Shown here one piece after another: positions 10,902 through 19,109 of a stretch of DNA of 64,000 nucleotides. Where the stretch lies: NCBI RefSeq assembly GCF_019970065.1, contig NZ_JAHXYH010000001.1, positions 1,054,001 through 1,118,000 on the forward strand. The letters run 5' to 3'. The first letter of the stretch is position 1. Every line of letters starts with the position of its first letter. The notes under the pieces were generated by a model. That model was given only the letters and a program-made list of their open reading frames with translations. It did not search any database and was not told where the DNA came from. The position numbers and the translations under genes were made by a program. The stretch comes from Chryseobacterium sp. OSA05B (GTDB lineage: Bacteria; Bacteroidota; Bacteroidia; Flavobacteriales; Weeksellaceae).

Positions 10902-12208
10902 TGAGTGGAACATTTCAGATAAGAGGAGGAAAAAGGCTGCATGGGGAAATCACTCCACAAGGGGCTAAAAATGAAGCTTTACAAATTTTATGCGCTGTCC
11001 TGTTAACAGATGAGGAGGTAAGAATTAAAAATATTCCGGATATCCATGATGTAAACAGACTGATTGAAATTTTGGGTGACTTTGGCGTAAAAGTAACCAA
11101 GAACGGCCAGGGCGATTTCACGTTCAAAGCCGATAAGGTCAATTTCGATTATATAAAATCAGACGAATTTAAAAAAGACGGTGCTAAACTGAGAGGTTCC
11201 ATTATGCTGATGGGTCCGATGCTTGCCCGTTATGGTGAAGCTTATATGCCAACTCCGGGTGGTGATAAGATCGGAAGAAGAAGACTGGATACGCATTTCC
11301 AGGGACTTGTTGAACTGGGTGCTGAATTCAATTATGATGAAGAAGAATATTTCTATTCATTAAAAGCTAAAGAATTGAGAGGGAAATTTATCCTTCTTGA
11401 AGAGGCTTCTGTAACGGGAACAGCGAATATCGTAATGGCTGCTGCCCTTGCCAAAGGAAAAACAAGAATTTACAACGCTGCCTGCGAACCTTACCTTCAG
11501 CAATTATGCAAAATGCTGAACAGAATGGGCGCGAATATTTCTGGAATCGGATCTAATCTGGTTACCATTGAAGGGGTAGAACATCTTCGCGGTACGGAAC
11601 ACACGATGCTTCCGGATATGGTAGAGATCGGATCATGGATAGGTCTTGCCGCCATGACAAAATCTGAAATCACCATCAAAAATGTAAACTGGAGCCAGCT
11701 TGGCGTTATCCCGAATACATTCAGAAAATTAGGAATCCAGCTTGAACAGAGTAATGATGATATCTTCATTCCTGCTCAGGAAAATTATAAAATCCAGAAA
11801 TTTATCGACGGATCTATCCTTACTATTTCAGATGCTCCATGGCCGGGATTCACACCCGATCTGTTGTCTATTATTTTAGTGGTGGCTACTCAGGCGAAAG
11901 GAAGTCTTTTGGTTCACCAGAAAATGTTTGAATCTAGATTATTCTTTGTGGATAAACTGATCGACATGGGTGCCCAGATTATTTTATGTGATCCGCACAG
12001 AGCTACCGTAATCGGACTGAACCAGGAAGCTCCTTTAAGAGGAACTACGATGGTTTCTCCGGATATCAGAGCCGGAAACGCACTTCTTATCGCAGCACTT
12101 TCTGCAGAAGGAAAATCTATCATTCACAATATTGAGCAAATCGACAGAGGTTACGAAAATATTGACGGAAGACTGAAAGCGATTGGTGCTGATATTGAAA
12201 GAATTTAA
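10901..12208 (+). CDS. murA: UDP-N-acetylglucosamine 1-carboxyvinyltransferase MurA
   Basis: First committed enzyme of peptidoglycan synthesis: it transfers enolpyruvate from PEP to UDP-GlcNAc in the cytoplasm. The length of 435 residues is normal. The substrate-binding Lys23-Asn24 pair (GAKNEAL) is present. The catalytic loop reads TPGGDKIGRRRLD, so the position equivalent to E. coli Cys115 is Asp122. An Asp here is known from mycobacterial and chlamydial MurA and gives intrinsic fosfomycin insensitivity because the drug alkylates the Cys. The gene is translationally coupled to DUF4290 and ends at a strong terminator. Confidence 0.97.
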   Translation: MSGTFQIRGGKRLHGEITPQGAKNEALQILCAVLLTDEEVRIKNIPDIHDVNRLIEILGDFGVKVTKNGQGDFTFKADKVNFDYIKSDEFKKDGAKLRGSIMLMGPMLARYGEAYMPTPGGDKIGRRRLDTHFQGLVELGAEFNYDEEEYFYSLKAKELRGKFILLEEASVTGTANIVMAAALAKGKTRIYNAACEPYLQQLCKMLNRMGANISGIGSNLVTIEGVEHLRGTEHTMLPDMVEIGSWIGLAAMTKSEITIKNVNWSQLGVIPNTFRKLGIQLEQSNDDIFIPAQENYKIQKFIDGSILTISDAPWPGFTPDLLSIILVVATQAKGSLLVHQKMFESRLFFVDKLIDMGAQIILCDPHRATVIGLNQEAPLRGTTMVSPDIRAGNALLIAALSAEGKSIIHNIEQIDRGYENIDGRLKAIGADIERI

Positions 12209-12226
12209 GAATACATTTATTCCCAT

Positions 12227-12268
12227 AAAAAAAAAGCGTTCAAAGTAATTTTTGAACGCTTTTTTTTT
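12227..12268. terminator. Bidirectional terminator after murA
   Basis: Nine A residues plus GCGTTCAAA pair with TTTGAACGC plus nine T residues around a 6-nt loop, giving an 18-bp stem. It lies between convergent murA and the DUF2207 gene and serves both. Confidence 0.92.
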
Positions 12269-12279
12269 CAAGACTGTGG

Positions 12280-14205
12280 CTACCAGCCACCGCCTCCACC
12301 ACCTCCGCCTCCACCGCCGGAGAATCCACCGCCACCGGATCCGCTACTGGAACTGGATGGTTTGGTAGATGCAGACTGTATGGACTGCGTAAGACTTGAG
12401 TTTAACGTATTCCCGAAAGCATAATGATTCATTACGCCTCCGTAATACCAGCTATTGTTATATTCAGCTGATGTTCTTTTCAAGAGGTCATCAAATTTCT
12501 GTCCCCAGATCTGGTCCACGCCCATCACCATGGCAAAAGGAAGGAGAGTTTCAAAAACCTGCGGGGTCATCTGCGGAGGATTATGAAATTTTATCTGCTC
12601 ATTTTCTGCTGCTCCCATATACATTTTGAAACCGTCTATCAGAGATTTTTTTCTCAACTTTTCTTTCGATGGCTGTTGTATTAAATATTGATATAACACC
12701 ATCACCGAAAATCCAAGGGCAAGAAAAATATAGCAGACACTAAAATTGACACTTTCGGCATCTGTCCCTTCCTGAGAAATGATTCCTCCAATTCCTAAAG
12801 CAATACTTAGGGGAATGGGAACCAGAAACAGAAGCTTCCATGATAATTTCTTTGCTAAAAATGCAATTAAAACAAATGCAATAAAAAGAATAATATATAA
12901 AATAACTCCGGCAAATATTCTTTCAGCTTCAGGCAATATCTTATAGCTTATCAATAAACCTAGACCATAGACCATAGTGATAACCAACCACGGCAACACC
13001 AGTTTTTTGGTGTTATTTCCTTCATTTAAAAAGTCTTCGTACTGAAATTTGAGTGTTTCTTTGAAATTAAGAACTGCTTTTTCAATTTTTGAATCATATT
13101 TTCCATCAAATTTAATGGAATCTTCATACTGCGAAAAGAAGCTGTTCATCAGATTAATCTCTTCTTTTGAAAGGGATTCATCGGCTGCTTTCAGTTTTTG
13201 CAGTGTAAAAGTTTTGGTATTGAAAAATCCCAGCAAACCGGAATCTTCACCTTCAATGATCTTTACATAGCCTTTAACAGCAAGATTGACAACAGCAGCT
13301 GTCAAGTATTTATTTTTGAAGCTTTCAGAATTGATATACCCCATAGAAGCCGGAGAAAGGTTTTCCGGAACATTAAATTGCGGATAAACCGTCGGGGATT
13401 CGGGATCTATCCCATATTTTCTCCATGTTGAATAAAGATACAGCATCAGCCCAAAGAATATCATAGATGCCCCAATCAGAATTCCATACTTTTCAAGGAA
13501 AGTAGGTGGTGGTGGTGGTACCATAATTCCTTTTTTAAAACCTACTGCTATGGTAAGACCTTCATTGGCTTTAAGCCCAGATGCGTTCCATTCTATGGAC
13601 TGATCTGACAGTACTCTGACGGTACAGTTCTGGCTATTACTGCCATATTCTCCGGTGTAACAGGAATTCTGGATAATTCCGGCACCTTCCGGAAGCGTTA
13701 CTTTTGCTGAAATAGAATCTACATCGAAATCCCAGTAAGCACCATTGACATTCCAGTAGAATTCATCATACTTCGGAAAAAATCCGATCTGGTTTTCTGT
13801 TTTGTATTTTATCTCGTAGTCGTAAGTTCCGGGATCAAGAATGATATCTTTGTTTCCTGCGTATATTTTCAAATATCCGTCTCCTGTTTCCTCATGGTAG
13901 TTTTCATCAATGCCGTTTTTTTTCACAGAAACAATATCGTATTGTACTCTCTGCGTTTTATTATTCAGGTTTCTGGATAAAGGAAGAGCCCGGAAAATTC
14001 CTCTTTTGATATTATTTCCGAGGCTGTATACTTTAATGTTTTCTGTAACGGTTATTCCTGAATTTTTATCAACCTCAATATCAGAGTGGAAAGAAATAAT
14101 CTTTTCCGGCCCGATAATAGACAGCTGATCTGCCCGCGCCAATTCATTCTGAGCAAAGGCAATGAAAAAGAACTGAAGAAAGAAAAGCTGTAACCACTTT
14201 TTCAT
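12280..14205 (-). CDS. DUF2207 domain membrane protein
   Basis: The 641-residue protein begins with a signal peptide ending near residue 18 (FFIAFAQ). An extracytoplasmic DUF2207 beta-rich domain follows at about residues 35-230. A transmembrane helix lies near 243-262, then a cytoplasmic stretch, then several more hydrophobic helices at about 405-500. The C-terminus is Ser/Gly-rich and ends in a long Gly run before Trp. DUF2207 proteins very often lie next to LemA, as here: lemA ends 3 bp before this start, so the two are one transcript. The function is unknown; a membrane-complex or stress role is plausible. Confidence 0.88.
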   Translation of the reverse strand: MKKWLQLFFLQFFFIAFAQNELARADQLSIIGPEKIISFHSDIEVDKNSGITVTENIKVYSLGNNIKRGIFRALPLSRNLNNKTQRVQYDIVSVKKNGIDENYHEETGDGYLKIYAGNKDIILDPGTYDYEIKYKTENQIGFFPKYDEFYWNVNGAYWDFDVDSISAKVTLPEGAGIIQNSCYTGEYGSNSQNCTVRVLSDQSIEWNASGLKANEGLTIAVGFKKGIMVPPPPPTFLEKYGILIGASMIFFGLMLYLYSTWRKYGIDPESPTVYPQFNVPENLSPASMGYINSESFKNKYLTAAVVNLAVKGYVKIIEGEDSGLLGFFNTKTFTLQKLKAADESLSKEEINLMNSFFSQYEDSIKFDGKYDSKIEKAVLNFKETLKFQYEDFLNEGNNTKKLVLPWLVITMVYGLGLLISYKILPEAERIFAGVILYIILFIAFVLIAFLAKKLSWKLLFLVPIPLSIALGIGGIISQEGTDAESVNFSVCYIFLALGFSVMVLYQYLIQQPSKEKLRKKSLIDGFKMYMGAAENEQIKFHNPPQMTPQVFETLLPFAMVMGVDQIWGQKFDDLLKRTSAEYNNSWYYGGVMNHYAFGNTLNSSLTQSIQSASTKPSSSSSGSGGGGFSGGGGGGGGGGGW

Positions 14206-14208
14206 TTC

Positions 14209-14757
14209 CTAGAATTTTACAGTTGGTACTTCTCTTTCTGCAATATTGTCCAGTTCGAAGAACGGAGATTTTTCAAATTTGTACATATTCGCGATGATAT
14301 TGCTTGGGAAAGATTCCACCAGTGTATTGTTCTCACGGACAGTTCCGTTGTAATATCTTCTTGATTTTTCCACATCATTTTCTATGGAAGTAAGTTCGCT
14401 CTGTAATTGCTGAAAGTTCGTGTTAGCCTTCAGATCAGGATATTGTTCAGCTACCGCAAATAAATTCATCATCGCCTGGTTCAGATTTTTCTCTGCCGCC
14501 TCTTTGGCCTGAACGGAATCAGCACCTACGGCCTGAGTTCTTGCTCTGATCACGCTGTCAAGAGTTTCACGCTCATGAGTAGCATAGCCTTTTACCGTTT
14601 CCACAAGATTGGGAATAAGGTCATGACGTTTTTTAAGCATTACATCAATACTGCTCCATGCCTCCTGAACCAGATTTCTCAGTTTAACAAGGCGGTTGTA
14701 GATGGATACTCCATATAAAACGAATGCTACGATTAAAACAATAATAACTATGGTCAT
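14209..14757 (-). CDS. LemA family protein
   Basis: The 182-residue protein has an N-terminal membrane helix (residues 1-17) followed by a long helical domain with the LemA signature (IYNRLVKLRNLVQEAWSSID, KRHDLIPNLVETVKGYA). LemA proteins are predicted to have a short N-terminal membrane anchor and a helical domain facing the cytoplasm or cell surface; their role is poorly defined. This is the first gene of a two-gene unit with the DUF2207 gene. No exact TAnnTTTG box was found directly upstream. Confidence 0.93.
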   Translation of the reverse strand: MTIVIIVLIVAFVLYGVSIYNRLVKLRNLVQEAWSSIDVMLKKRHDLIPNLVETVKGYATHERETLDSVIRARTQAVGADSVQAKEAAEKNLNQAMMNLFAVAEQYPDLKANTNFQQLQSELTSIENDVEKSRRYYNGTVRENNTLVESFPSNIIANMYKFEKSPFFELDNIAEREVPTVKF

Positions 14758-14987
14758 AATTTTTTATTTTGTATGCTTTAAAAGTACAGTTTTTTTGAAT
14801 CGGAAATGGAAGTTTAAAAATACGACAGGTTTATTTTAATGAAATTTATTCCAAACCATTAAAAATATTGAAAGAATAAAGAGAAGTTCAGTATTTTTTT
14901 AGAATATTATTTTGCTCTGATATCAAAGATTCGATATCATCAAACAGGCTGGAACCAATCAATCAGCAGCCATCATTTTTCACAAAA

Positions 14988-15013
14988 AAAGTACCCGGAA
15001 AACCGGATACTTT
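14988..15013 (-). terminator. Terminator of the NIL-domain gene
   Basis: AAAGTACCCGG pairs with CCGGATACTTT (one C-A mismatch) around an AAAA loop. On the minus strand the stem is followed by a run of seven T residues. It lies 28 bp after the stop at 15041. Confidence 0.8.
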
Positions 15014-15040
15014 CTGTAATTAAAACTATATGAATCTCCC

Positions 15041-15358
15041 CTAAAAATACTTACGGCAGTGGTATTCCACCATGGTATTTAAAAGTTTATTTTTATTCAG
15101 ATAAAACTCCAGCTTCTGGTAGTCTTCTGAATTAACATTAATATATAACTGTACTGAACCAAAACTGTTTCCATTCACATACTCTACATTGGCAGACAAC
15201 ACCCTGTGGCATATCCCAAACTGATTATAAATGGTATTCATCAAATGCTCAAATTTCATTTTGCCATTCAATTCTATTTCCAGTATCAGTTCTTTTTTAG
15301 GCAGTCCAATCTTATTATTGGGTATTATCTGCAGCGTAGGATTAGGTGTAATCATCAC
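15041..15358 (-). CDS. Stand-alone NIL domain protein
   Basis: The 105-residue soluble protein looks like a free-standing NIL domain, the ferredoxin-like fold normally found at the C-terminus of the methionine importer ATPase MetN. The pattern of LILEIELNG, the central YVNGNSFGSVQLYINV and the terminal TMVEYHCRKYF fits that domain over nearly the whole length. No ATPase gene is adjacent. Its promoter lies inside a 39-bp dyad, so it is probably tightly regulated, plausibly by sulfur amino acid supply. Both points are inference. The start is ATG 15358; ATG 15355 is equally possible. Confidence 0.65.
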   Translation of the reverse strand: MMITPNPTLQIIPNNKIGLPKKELILEIELNGKMKFEHLMNTIYNQFGICHRVLSANVEYVNGNSFGSVQLYINVNSEDYQKLEFYLNKNKLLNTMVEYHCRKYF

Positions 15359-15420
15359 TAAACAATTTTTTGGTTAAACATTTTCTAGATCATGGTTGCT
15401 TTCTTGCGTTAAATCTTTGA

Positions 15421-15450
15421 CAAAAATATAAAAAATTATTAGTCCACCAA
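15421..15450 (-). promoter_or_regulatory. Promoter of the NIL-domain gene
   Basis: On the minus strand, TTG (15450-15448), 19 bp and TATTTTTG (15428-15421) match the Bacteroidota consensus. The -33 element falls in the centre of the dyad at 15432-15470, so a bound protein would block RNA polymerase. The predicted leader is about 55 nt. Confidence 0.65.
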
Positions 15451-15470
15451 ATTAGTAGACTAATAATTTT
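15432..15470. promoter_or_regulatory. 39-bp dyad operator candidate
   Basis: Outer arms AAAATTATTAGTC and GACTAATAATTTT are perfect 13-bp inverted repeats. The 13 bases between them continue the symmetry, so only two base pairs (plus the centre) break the dyad over 39 bp. The inner form is AGTCYACYAAWTTRGTRGACT in two-fold symmetric terms, written here as half-sites AGTCCACCAA and TTAGTAGACT. The binding protein is not identified; an Rrf2-type sulfur regulator is one possibility. Confidence 0.65.
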
Positions 15471-15480
15471 AAATTTTAAC

Positions 15481-15772
15481 ATCTTTATTTTTCAATCCGG
15501 GAAATAAGGAGAATATATACTGAACAATCTTTGTACTTAATAGTCTCTCACAGATTGAACTGATTGTGCAGATTTTTTAAAACAAAAATATTTCCCACGG
15601 ATGACACTAATGACACAGATTTTCTTTTAATCATCATACATCAGCAAGTCCGCTTCATCGAATTAACGGAGTTAATTCCCTTTTTGCCACCTTAAAGTCT
15701 TCATGATTATCATAGAGCTTTGCGTTTTAAATATTACCCACAGATTCAAGCACATCTTTAAATACAAAAAAA
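15481..15772. other. Non-coding stretch with decayed CACAGAT repeats
   Basis: No ORF was recognised. It contains CTCACAGATTGAACTG at about 15547 and CCCACGGATGACACTAATG at about 15594, continuing as ACACAGATTTTC. These resemble the CACAGAT-type dispersed repeat seen also near 8420, 25421, 34080 and 57862. Confidence 0.4.
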
Positions 15773-15805
15773 CACCCTTAAAGATCATCCAATTCTTTAA
15801 GGGTG
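15773..15805 (-). terminator. Terminator of the YiiX-like gene
   Basis: CACCCTTAAAG and CTTTAAGGGTG form a perfect 11-bp stem with an 11-nt loop. On the minus strand it is followed by TTTTTTTTGTATT. Confidence 0.85.
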
Positions 15806-15826
15806 CTAGTATTTATGAGATTTTAT

Positions 15827-16498
15827 TTACAGCTCTCCTACTCTTTCCAGTTTATCGGAAGCCGCCAATCCATTAGGGTTGCATCCTGGTTTTCCTTCCG
15901 GAACTTCTAAGTTTTTCTTCTTGTAAAATTCAGTCCAGAATTCATTGATCTTTCCGGTTTTTGGATCGATGAATGTCATGGGCTCCAATTTGAAGATATT
16001 ATTTTCACGGAACGCCCTCTCAATATAATCTGAGCAGTAGTAAGAATTTTCGTCTAAAATATAATTGAAGTTATAGGGTTTCCCAAGCATGGTTTCTGCT
16101 TTTTTAAGCGCTGCCGGGACAGATTTCTGATATTCAGACTTCAACCGGTAGATCACTACTTTCTGTCCGTCATCAGACTGATCTTTAAGGAAAGAAGCAA
16201 GTTCCTGTTTTTGGGAACCTCCTTTTGGTGCGGCATGAAGCACATACCAACGATTATTTTCCTTTTCTGCAATTCCGATATGATCAAAGGATGCTTCTTT
16301 TTGTTTTTGAGTGACATTATTGATTGCTCCCGAAAGTCCGGTTTCTTTTGCCGTCACAAAAAGCAGGTCTCCGTTTTTTAAAGGTCCGGTTTTGGGATGT
16401 GGCGCACATTGCTGCAACAAAACCGTTACAGCAAAGAAAAGAACATAGGTGAATATCTGTACCGTTTTCTTCAACGGGTCTTTATTAAATTTAATCAT
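15827..16498 (-). CDS. YiiX/YebB-like NlpC/P60-type cysteine hydrolase, lipoprotein
   Basis: The 223-residue protein has a signal sequence and lipobox (LLQQC, lipid Cys31), so it is an envelope lipoprotein. The fold is the permuted papain-like YiiX group. The His motif comes first (SFDHIGIA, His73) and the catalytic Cys later (SYYCSDYI, Cys155). Such enzymes are predicted to cleave amide or ester bonds in peptidoglycan or lipids, but the substrate is unproven. It is divergent from the two-component operon, with its own -7 box TAAATTTG upstream at 16520-16527 and its own terminator. Confidence 0.85.
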   Translation of the reverse strand: MIKFNKDPLKKTVQIFTYVLFFAVTVLLQQCAPHPKTGPLKNGDLLFVTAKETGLSGAINNVTQKQKEASFDHIGIAEKENNRWYVLHAAPKGGSQKQELASFLKDQSDDGQKVVIYRLKSEYQKSVPAALKKAETMLGKPYNFNYILDENSYYCSDYIERAFRENNIFKLEPMTFIDPKTGKINEFWTEFYKKKNLEVPEGKPGCNPNGLAASDKLERVGEL

Positions 16499-16519
16499 CG
16501 GATATTATCATTAAGTGGT

Positions 16520-16527
16520 CAAATTTA
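16520..16527 (-). promoter_or_regulatory. -7 element of the YiiX-like gene
   Basis: The minus strand reads TAAATTTG, an exact TAnnTTTG match, about 21 nt before the ATG at 16498. It is back to back with the two-component promoter at 16566-16573. No clear -33 TTG was found at the standard spacing. Confidence 0.5.
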
Positions 16528-16565
16528 CAAATTGCATTCATAACAGGTATGTGAAAATACTTAAT

Positions 16566-16573
16566 TACCTTTG
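16566..16573 (+). promoter_or_regulatory. -7 element of the two-component operon
   Basis: An exact TACCTTTG box lies 26 nt before the ATG at 16600. The -33 partner is unclear. Confidence 0.5.
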
Positions 16574-16599
16574 CAGGACAGCAATAAAACCAGATTTCT

Positions 16600-17304
16600 A
16601 TGCCCCATATCCTACTCGTTGAAGATGACAAAAGACTTTCGCAGCTGATTGTGAGAGGACTGATGGAACATGATATGGAAGTCAATACCGCTGCTGACGG
16701 TGAAACAGCCTTAAAGCTTACTGAATTGCTGAACTTTGACCTCATCATTACAGATATTATTCTTCCAATGAAAAACGGTCTGGAATTTTGCAAAGAAATC
16801 AAAGCTCTTAAACCTGAAATCCCTGTTATTATGCTTACCGCGTTAGGAACTACGGATGACAAACTGGAAGGTTTTGATTCGGGCGCAGATGATTATCTGA
16901 CCAAACCTTTTGAAATGCGGGAGCTTTTGGCCAGAGTCAAGGTTCTGCTTAAAAGATATTCCACTTACCGTCCGGAAACCTCAACATTACTGCAATATGA
17001 AGATATTGTGATGGATCTGAAGCTGAAAACCGTTACCCGTTCCGGAAATCTGATCAAATTGACACCCAAAGAATTCAATCTGATGAAATTTCTGCTTGAA
17101 AATCCTGAGAGGGTGCTTTCCCGTCATGAGATTGCAGAGAATGTTTGGGATACTCATTTTGATACTGGGACGAATTTCATTGATGTTTACATTAATTATA
17201 TCAGAAAAAAAATAGACCGCAGCTTTGAAACCAAGCTTATCCATACCAGGGCGGGCATGGGATTTATTTTAAAGAAAGGCTACGAAGACAGTTCCAATAC
17301 TTAA
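16600..17304 (+). CDS. OmpR-family response regulator
   Basis: The 234-residue cytoplasmic transcription factor has an N-terminal receiver domain with acidic pocket Glu8-Asp9-Asp10, phospho-acceptor Asp52 (LIITDIILPM), switch Thr80 and Lys102 (LTKPF). It is followed by a C-terminal winged-helix domain (about 135-230) containing PKEFNLMKFLLENPERVLSR and FIDVYINYIRKKID. It is paired with the histidine kinase 10 bp downstream. Targets are not known. The MgtC/metal-efflux operon beginning at 19.1 kb is the nearest downstream candidate by position only. Confidence 0.96.
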   Translation: MPHILLVEDDKRLSQLIVRGLMEHDMEVNTAADGETALKLTELLNFDLIITDIILPMKNGLEFCKEIKALKPEIPVIMLTALGTTDDKLEGFDSGADDYLTKPFEMRELLARVKVLLKRYSTYRPETSTLLQYEDIVMDLKLKTVTRSGNLIKLTPKEFNLMKFLLENPERVLSRHEIAENVWDTHFDTGTNFIDVYINYIRKKIDRSFETKLIHTRAGMGFILKKGYEDSSNT

Positions 17305-17314
17305 AAACTTCGGA

Positions 17315-18670
17315 ATGAAAGTTAGAACCAGGCTTACTTTACTGTTTACATTAGTGACTGCAATGCTCATCAGTTTTTATGGGGTTGCCATTTACTATTC
17401 GTCAAAGGAAGCCAGGGAAACTTCGTTTTATACAGAACTTAAAAGTGAAGCTGTAGCCAAAGCCAACCTCTTTTTCCAGGGTGCTTTGAGTGAAAAGGAA
17501 ATGCACCAGCTGTACAAAAATAATACCCAGACTTTAAGCGAAGTGCAGGTAGCTATTTATGATTCCGGGTTCAATCTTGTGTATCATGATGATTCGAAAG
17601 TGGATTATGTGAAGGAAAATACCGAAATGCTTTCCAAAATTTTCAAAAGTAAGCAGCTTTTCTTTTTTCTGGATGATTTTCAGGTGGCAGGAATCGTTTA
17701 TTCGCATAATGGGAAACAGTATGCCATCACTGCGGCGGCTTATGATCAGTACGGTTATAATTCGATTAATCATTTATTAACCATCAGTATTATTTCATTC
17801 ATCATTATTCTCGTGCTTATTTATCTTGCGGGTCTTTTTCTTTCGAAAAAAGCACTCAGTCCGGCGGTGAAAATGGTGGAACAGATCAAAAGGATCAATG
17901 CTGGAAAACTACAGTTGAGACTGAATGAATCTGAAGAGAAAGGGGAATTTTACGAACTTGAAAATAGTTTTAATCAAATGCTGGAAAGGCTGGATCATTC
18001 CTTCAGTACCCAAAAACATTTTGTATCCAATATTTCCCACGAACTGAATACTCCGCTTGCTGCTATGACTGCCGAACTGGAACTGGCCCTACAGAAAAAT
18101 TACACGCAGGAAGAATATCAGGAAATCATTCTGAATGCATTAACGGATGTAAAAAACATGAGCAGACTTTCGGGAAGCTTAATGGATCTTGCCAAAGCCA
18201 GCTATGATCCTGCAGAAATAAGTTTTTCTGAGATCAGAATTGATGAAATCCTGATGGATTCTTATACGAAGATCAGAAAAGAAAATCCGCAGTATACCAT
18301 CCATCTGAATATTGATCCCGAGATAGACGAGCAAAAACTGATTCACAGAGGAAACCCTTATCTTCTTCTGGTGGCCTTCAACAATCTTATCGATAATGCC
18401 TGTAAATATGCTTCAGATGACACCTGCCTCATTGACGTCACATTGGTCTCCGATCATCTTTCCATTAAATTTATAAATAACGGGAAGCCCATTTCTGAAA
18501 AAGATCAGCAGAATATTTTCAAACCTTTCTACAGGGCAGAAAATTCTTTTGATAAAAAAGGATATGGCATAGGCCTCTACCTTACCCAAAAGATCATCGA
18601 TCTTCATCATGCCCGAATTAAGGTCTCTTCGGGGGAAAATACGACTACTTTTCAGATCCTGTTTACATGA
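17315..18670 (+). CDS. Sensor histidine kinase
   Basis: The 451-residue membrane kinase is the partner of the preceding response regulator. Two transmembrane helices lie at about 8-28 and 153-175, flanking a periplasmic sensor region of about 125 residues. A HAMP-like segment follows, then the phospho-acceptor His242 in NISHELNTPLAAM. The HATPase domain has an N box (FNNLIDNACKYA), an F box region (FKPFYRAENSF) and a G2 box (GYGIGLYLT). The sensor region has no recognised ligand motif and no metal-binding His/Cys cluster. The transcript shares the promoter upstream of the regulator. Confidence 0.95.
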   Translation: MKVRTRLTLLFTLVTAMLISFYGVAIYYSSKEARETSFYTELKSEAVAKANLFFQGALSEKEMHQLYKNNTQTLSEVQVAIYDSGFNLVYHDDSKVDYVKENTEMLSKIFKSKQLFFFLDDFQVAGIVYSHNGKQYAITAAAYDQYGYNSINHLLTISIISFIIILVLIYLAGLFLSKKALSPAVKMVEQIKRINAGKLQLRLNESEEKGEFYELENSFNQMLERLDHSFSTQKHFVSNISHELNTPLAAMTAELELALQKNYTQEEYQEIILNALTDVKNMSRLSGSLMDLAKASYDPAEISFSEIRIDEILMDSYTKIRKENPQYTIHLNIDPEIDEQKLIHRGNPYLLLVAFNNLIDNACKYASDDTCLIDVTLVSDHLSIKFINNGKPISEKDQQNIFKPFYRAENSFDKKGYGIGLYLTQKIIDLHHARIKVSSGENTTTFQILFT

Positions 18671-18673
18671 ATG

Positions 18674-18960
18674 AATTGATTTGAGACATCAGATGCCAGA
18701 TATCAGATATCAGATTTCAGACAGAATCGTGGTAAACTAGAAATTTATATTTATTTTAATCGTTAATAAAGTTTCGAGATACACGTTTCGGGTTTTGAGG
18801 TTTGAACCGGCAACTTGTCAACTCGCAACCAGCAACTAAATTCCACTTTCATATACTCTCGGACTCTCAAACTCTAATACTCTATCTAATACTCTCTAAC
18901 TTCTAGCTTCTAAAATCTAATCTCTCTAATAGAATTCTAATAACATTCTAAAACATCTCT
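18674..18960 (+). repeat. Modular intergenic repeat, copy A
   Basis: It has three modules in order. A CAGA-type tandem lies at 18683-18722 (ACATCAGATGCCAGATATC and repeats). The core at 18799-18837 reads TTTGAACCGGCAACTTGTC and continues with a second CCAGCAACT. A pyrimidine-rich tail of ACTCTCAAACTCTAATACTC type runs from 18841 to 18960. The same order is found in copies B and D, and inverted in C, F and G. Confidence 0.7.
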
Positions 18961-18985
18961 AACGGCCTGCCACAGCCATTACTTC

Positions 18986-18993
18986 TACTTTTG
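18986..18993 (+). promoter_or_regulatory. -7 element of the mgtC-efflux operon
   Basis: An exact TACTTTTG box. It predicts a transcript start near 19000 and therefore a leader of about 110 nt before the ATG at 19110. Confidence 0.5.
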
Positions 18994-19012
18994 CAGCAAA
19001 ATAATTCAAACT

Positions 19013-19048
19013 ATGGACACAGATCCTGCCAGTTATTATCAACCTTAA
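19013..19048 (+). CDS. Putative leader peptide MDTDPASYYQP
   Basis: A tiny ORF (ATG, 11 codons, TAA) lies close to the predicted 5' end of the mgtC-efflux mRNA. It reads M-D-T-D-P-A-S-Y-Y-Q-P, with an acidic/Pro start and Pro directly before the stop codon. Enterobacterial mgtA and mgtC mRNAs carry short leader ORFs whose Pro or Asp/Glu-Pro codons sense Mg or Pro supply (MgtL begins MEPDPTP). The likeness in position and early composition is suggestive only. It could be a chance frame. Confidence 0.35.
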   Translation: MDTDPASYYQP

Positions 19049-19092
19049 GGCTTTTCTGAGCATGCTTTTTCTGTATGCCTGAAAAAAGGCCT
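19048..19092 (+). promoter_or_regulatory. Leader hairpin before the mgtC-like gene
   Basis: The outer stem pairs AGGCTTTT with AAAGGCCT-type sequence (one G-U pair). After an internal loop, GCATGC pairs with GTATGC around a 7-nt loop. The 5' arm begins at the stop codon of the putative leader peptide, so ribosome position could influence folding. No M-box riboswitch pattern was recognised. Confidence 0.4.
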
Positions 19093-19109
19093 GCAAAAAA
19101 GAAAAAGTT

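Noticed and set aside
10760..10960. Long antisense frame encoding a Leu/Val-rich peptide opposite the DUF4290 tail
   Set aside because: It is a shadow of the Asn-rich tail; the reverse complement of AAC codons gives GTT, and no promoter supports it.
13501..13522. Short GGT-rich run inside the DUF2207 gene as a microsatellite
   Set aside because: It encodes a Pro-rich stretch after the DUF2207 domain and is in frame; there is no sign of phase variation.
18998..19109. Mg-sensing M-box riboswitch ahead of the mgtC-like gene
   Set aside because: The leader is shorter than an M-box aptamer and I could not see its conserved helices; only a simple hairpin and a short ORF are visible.
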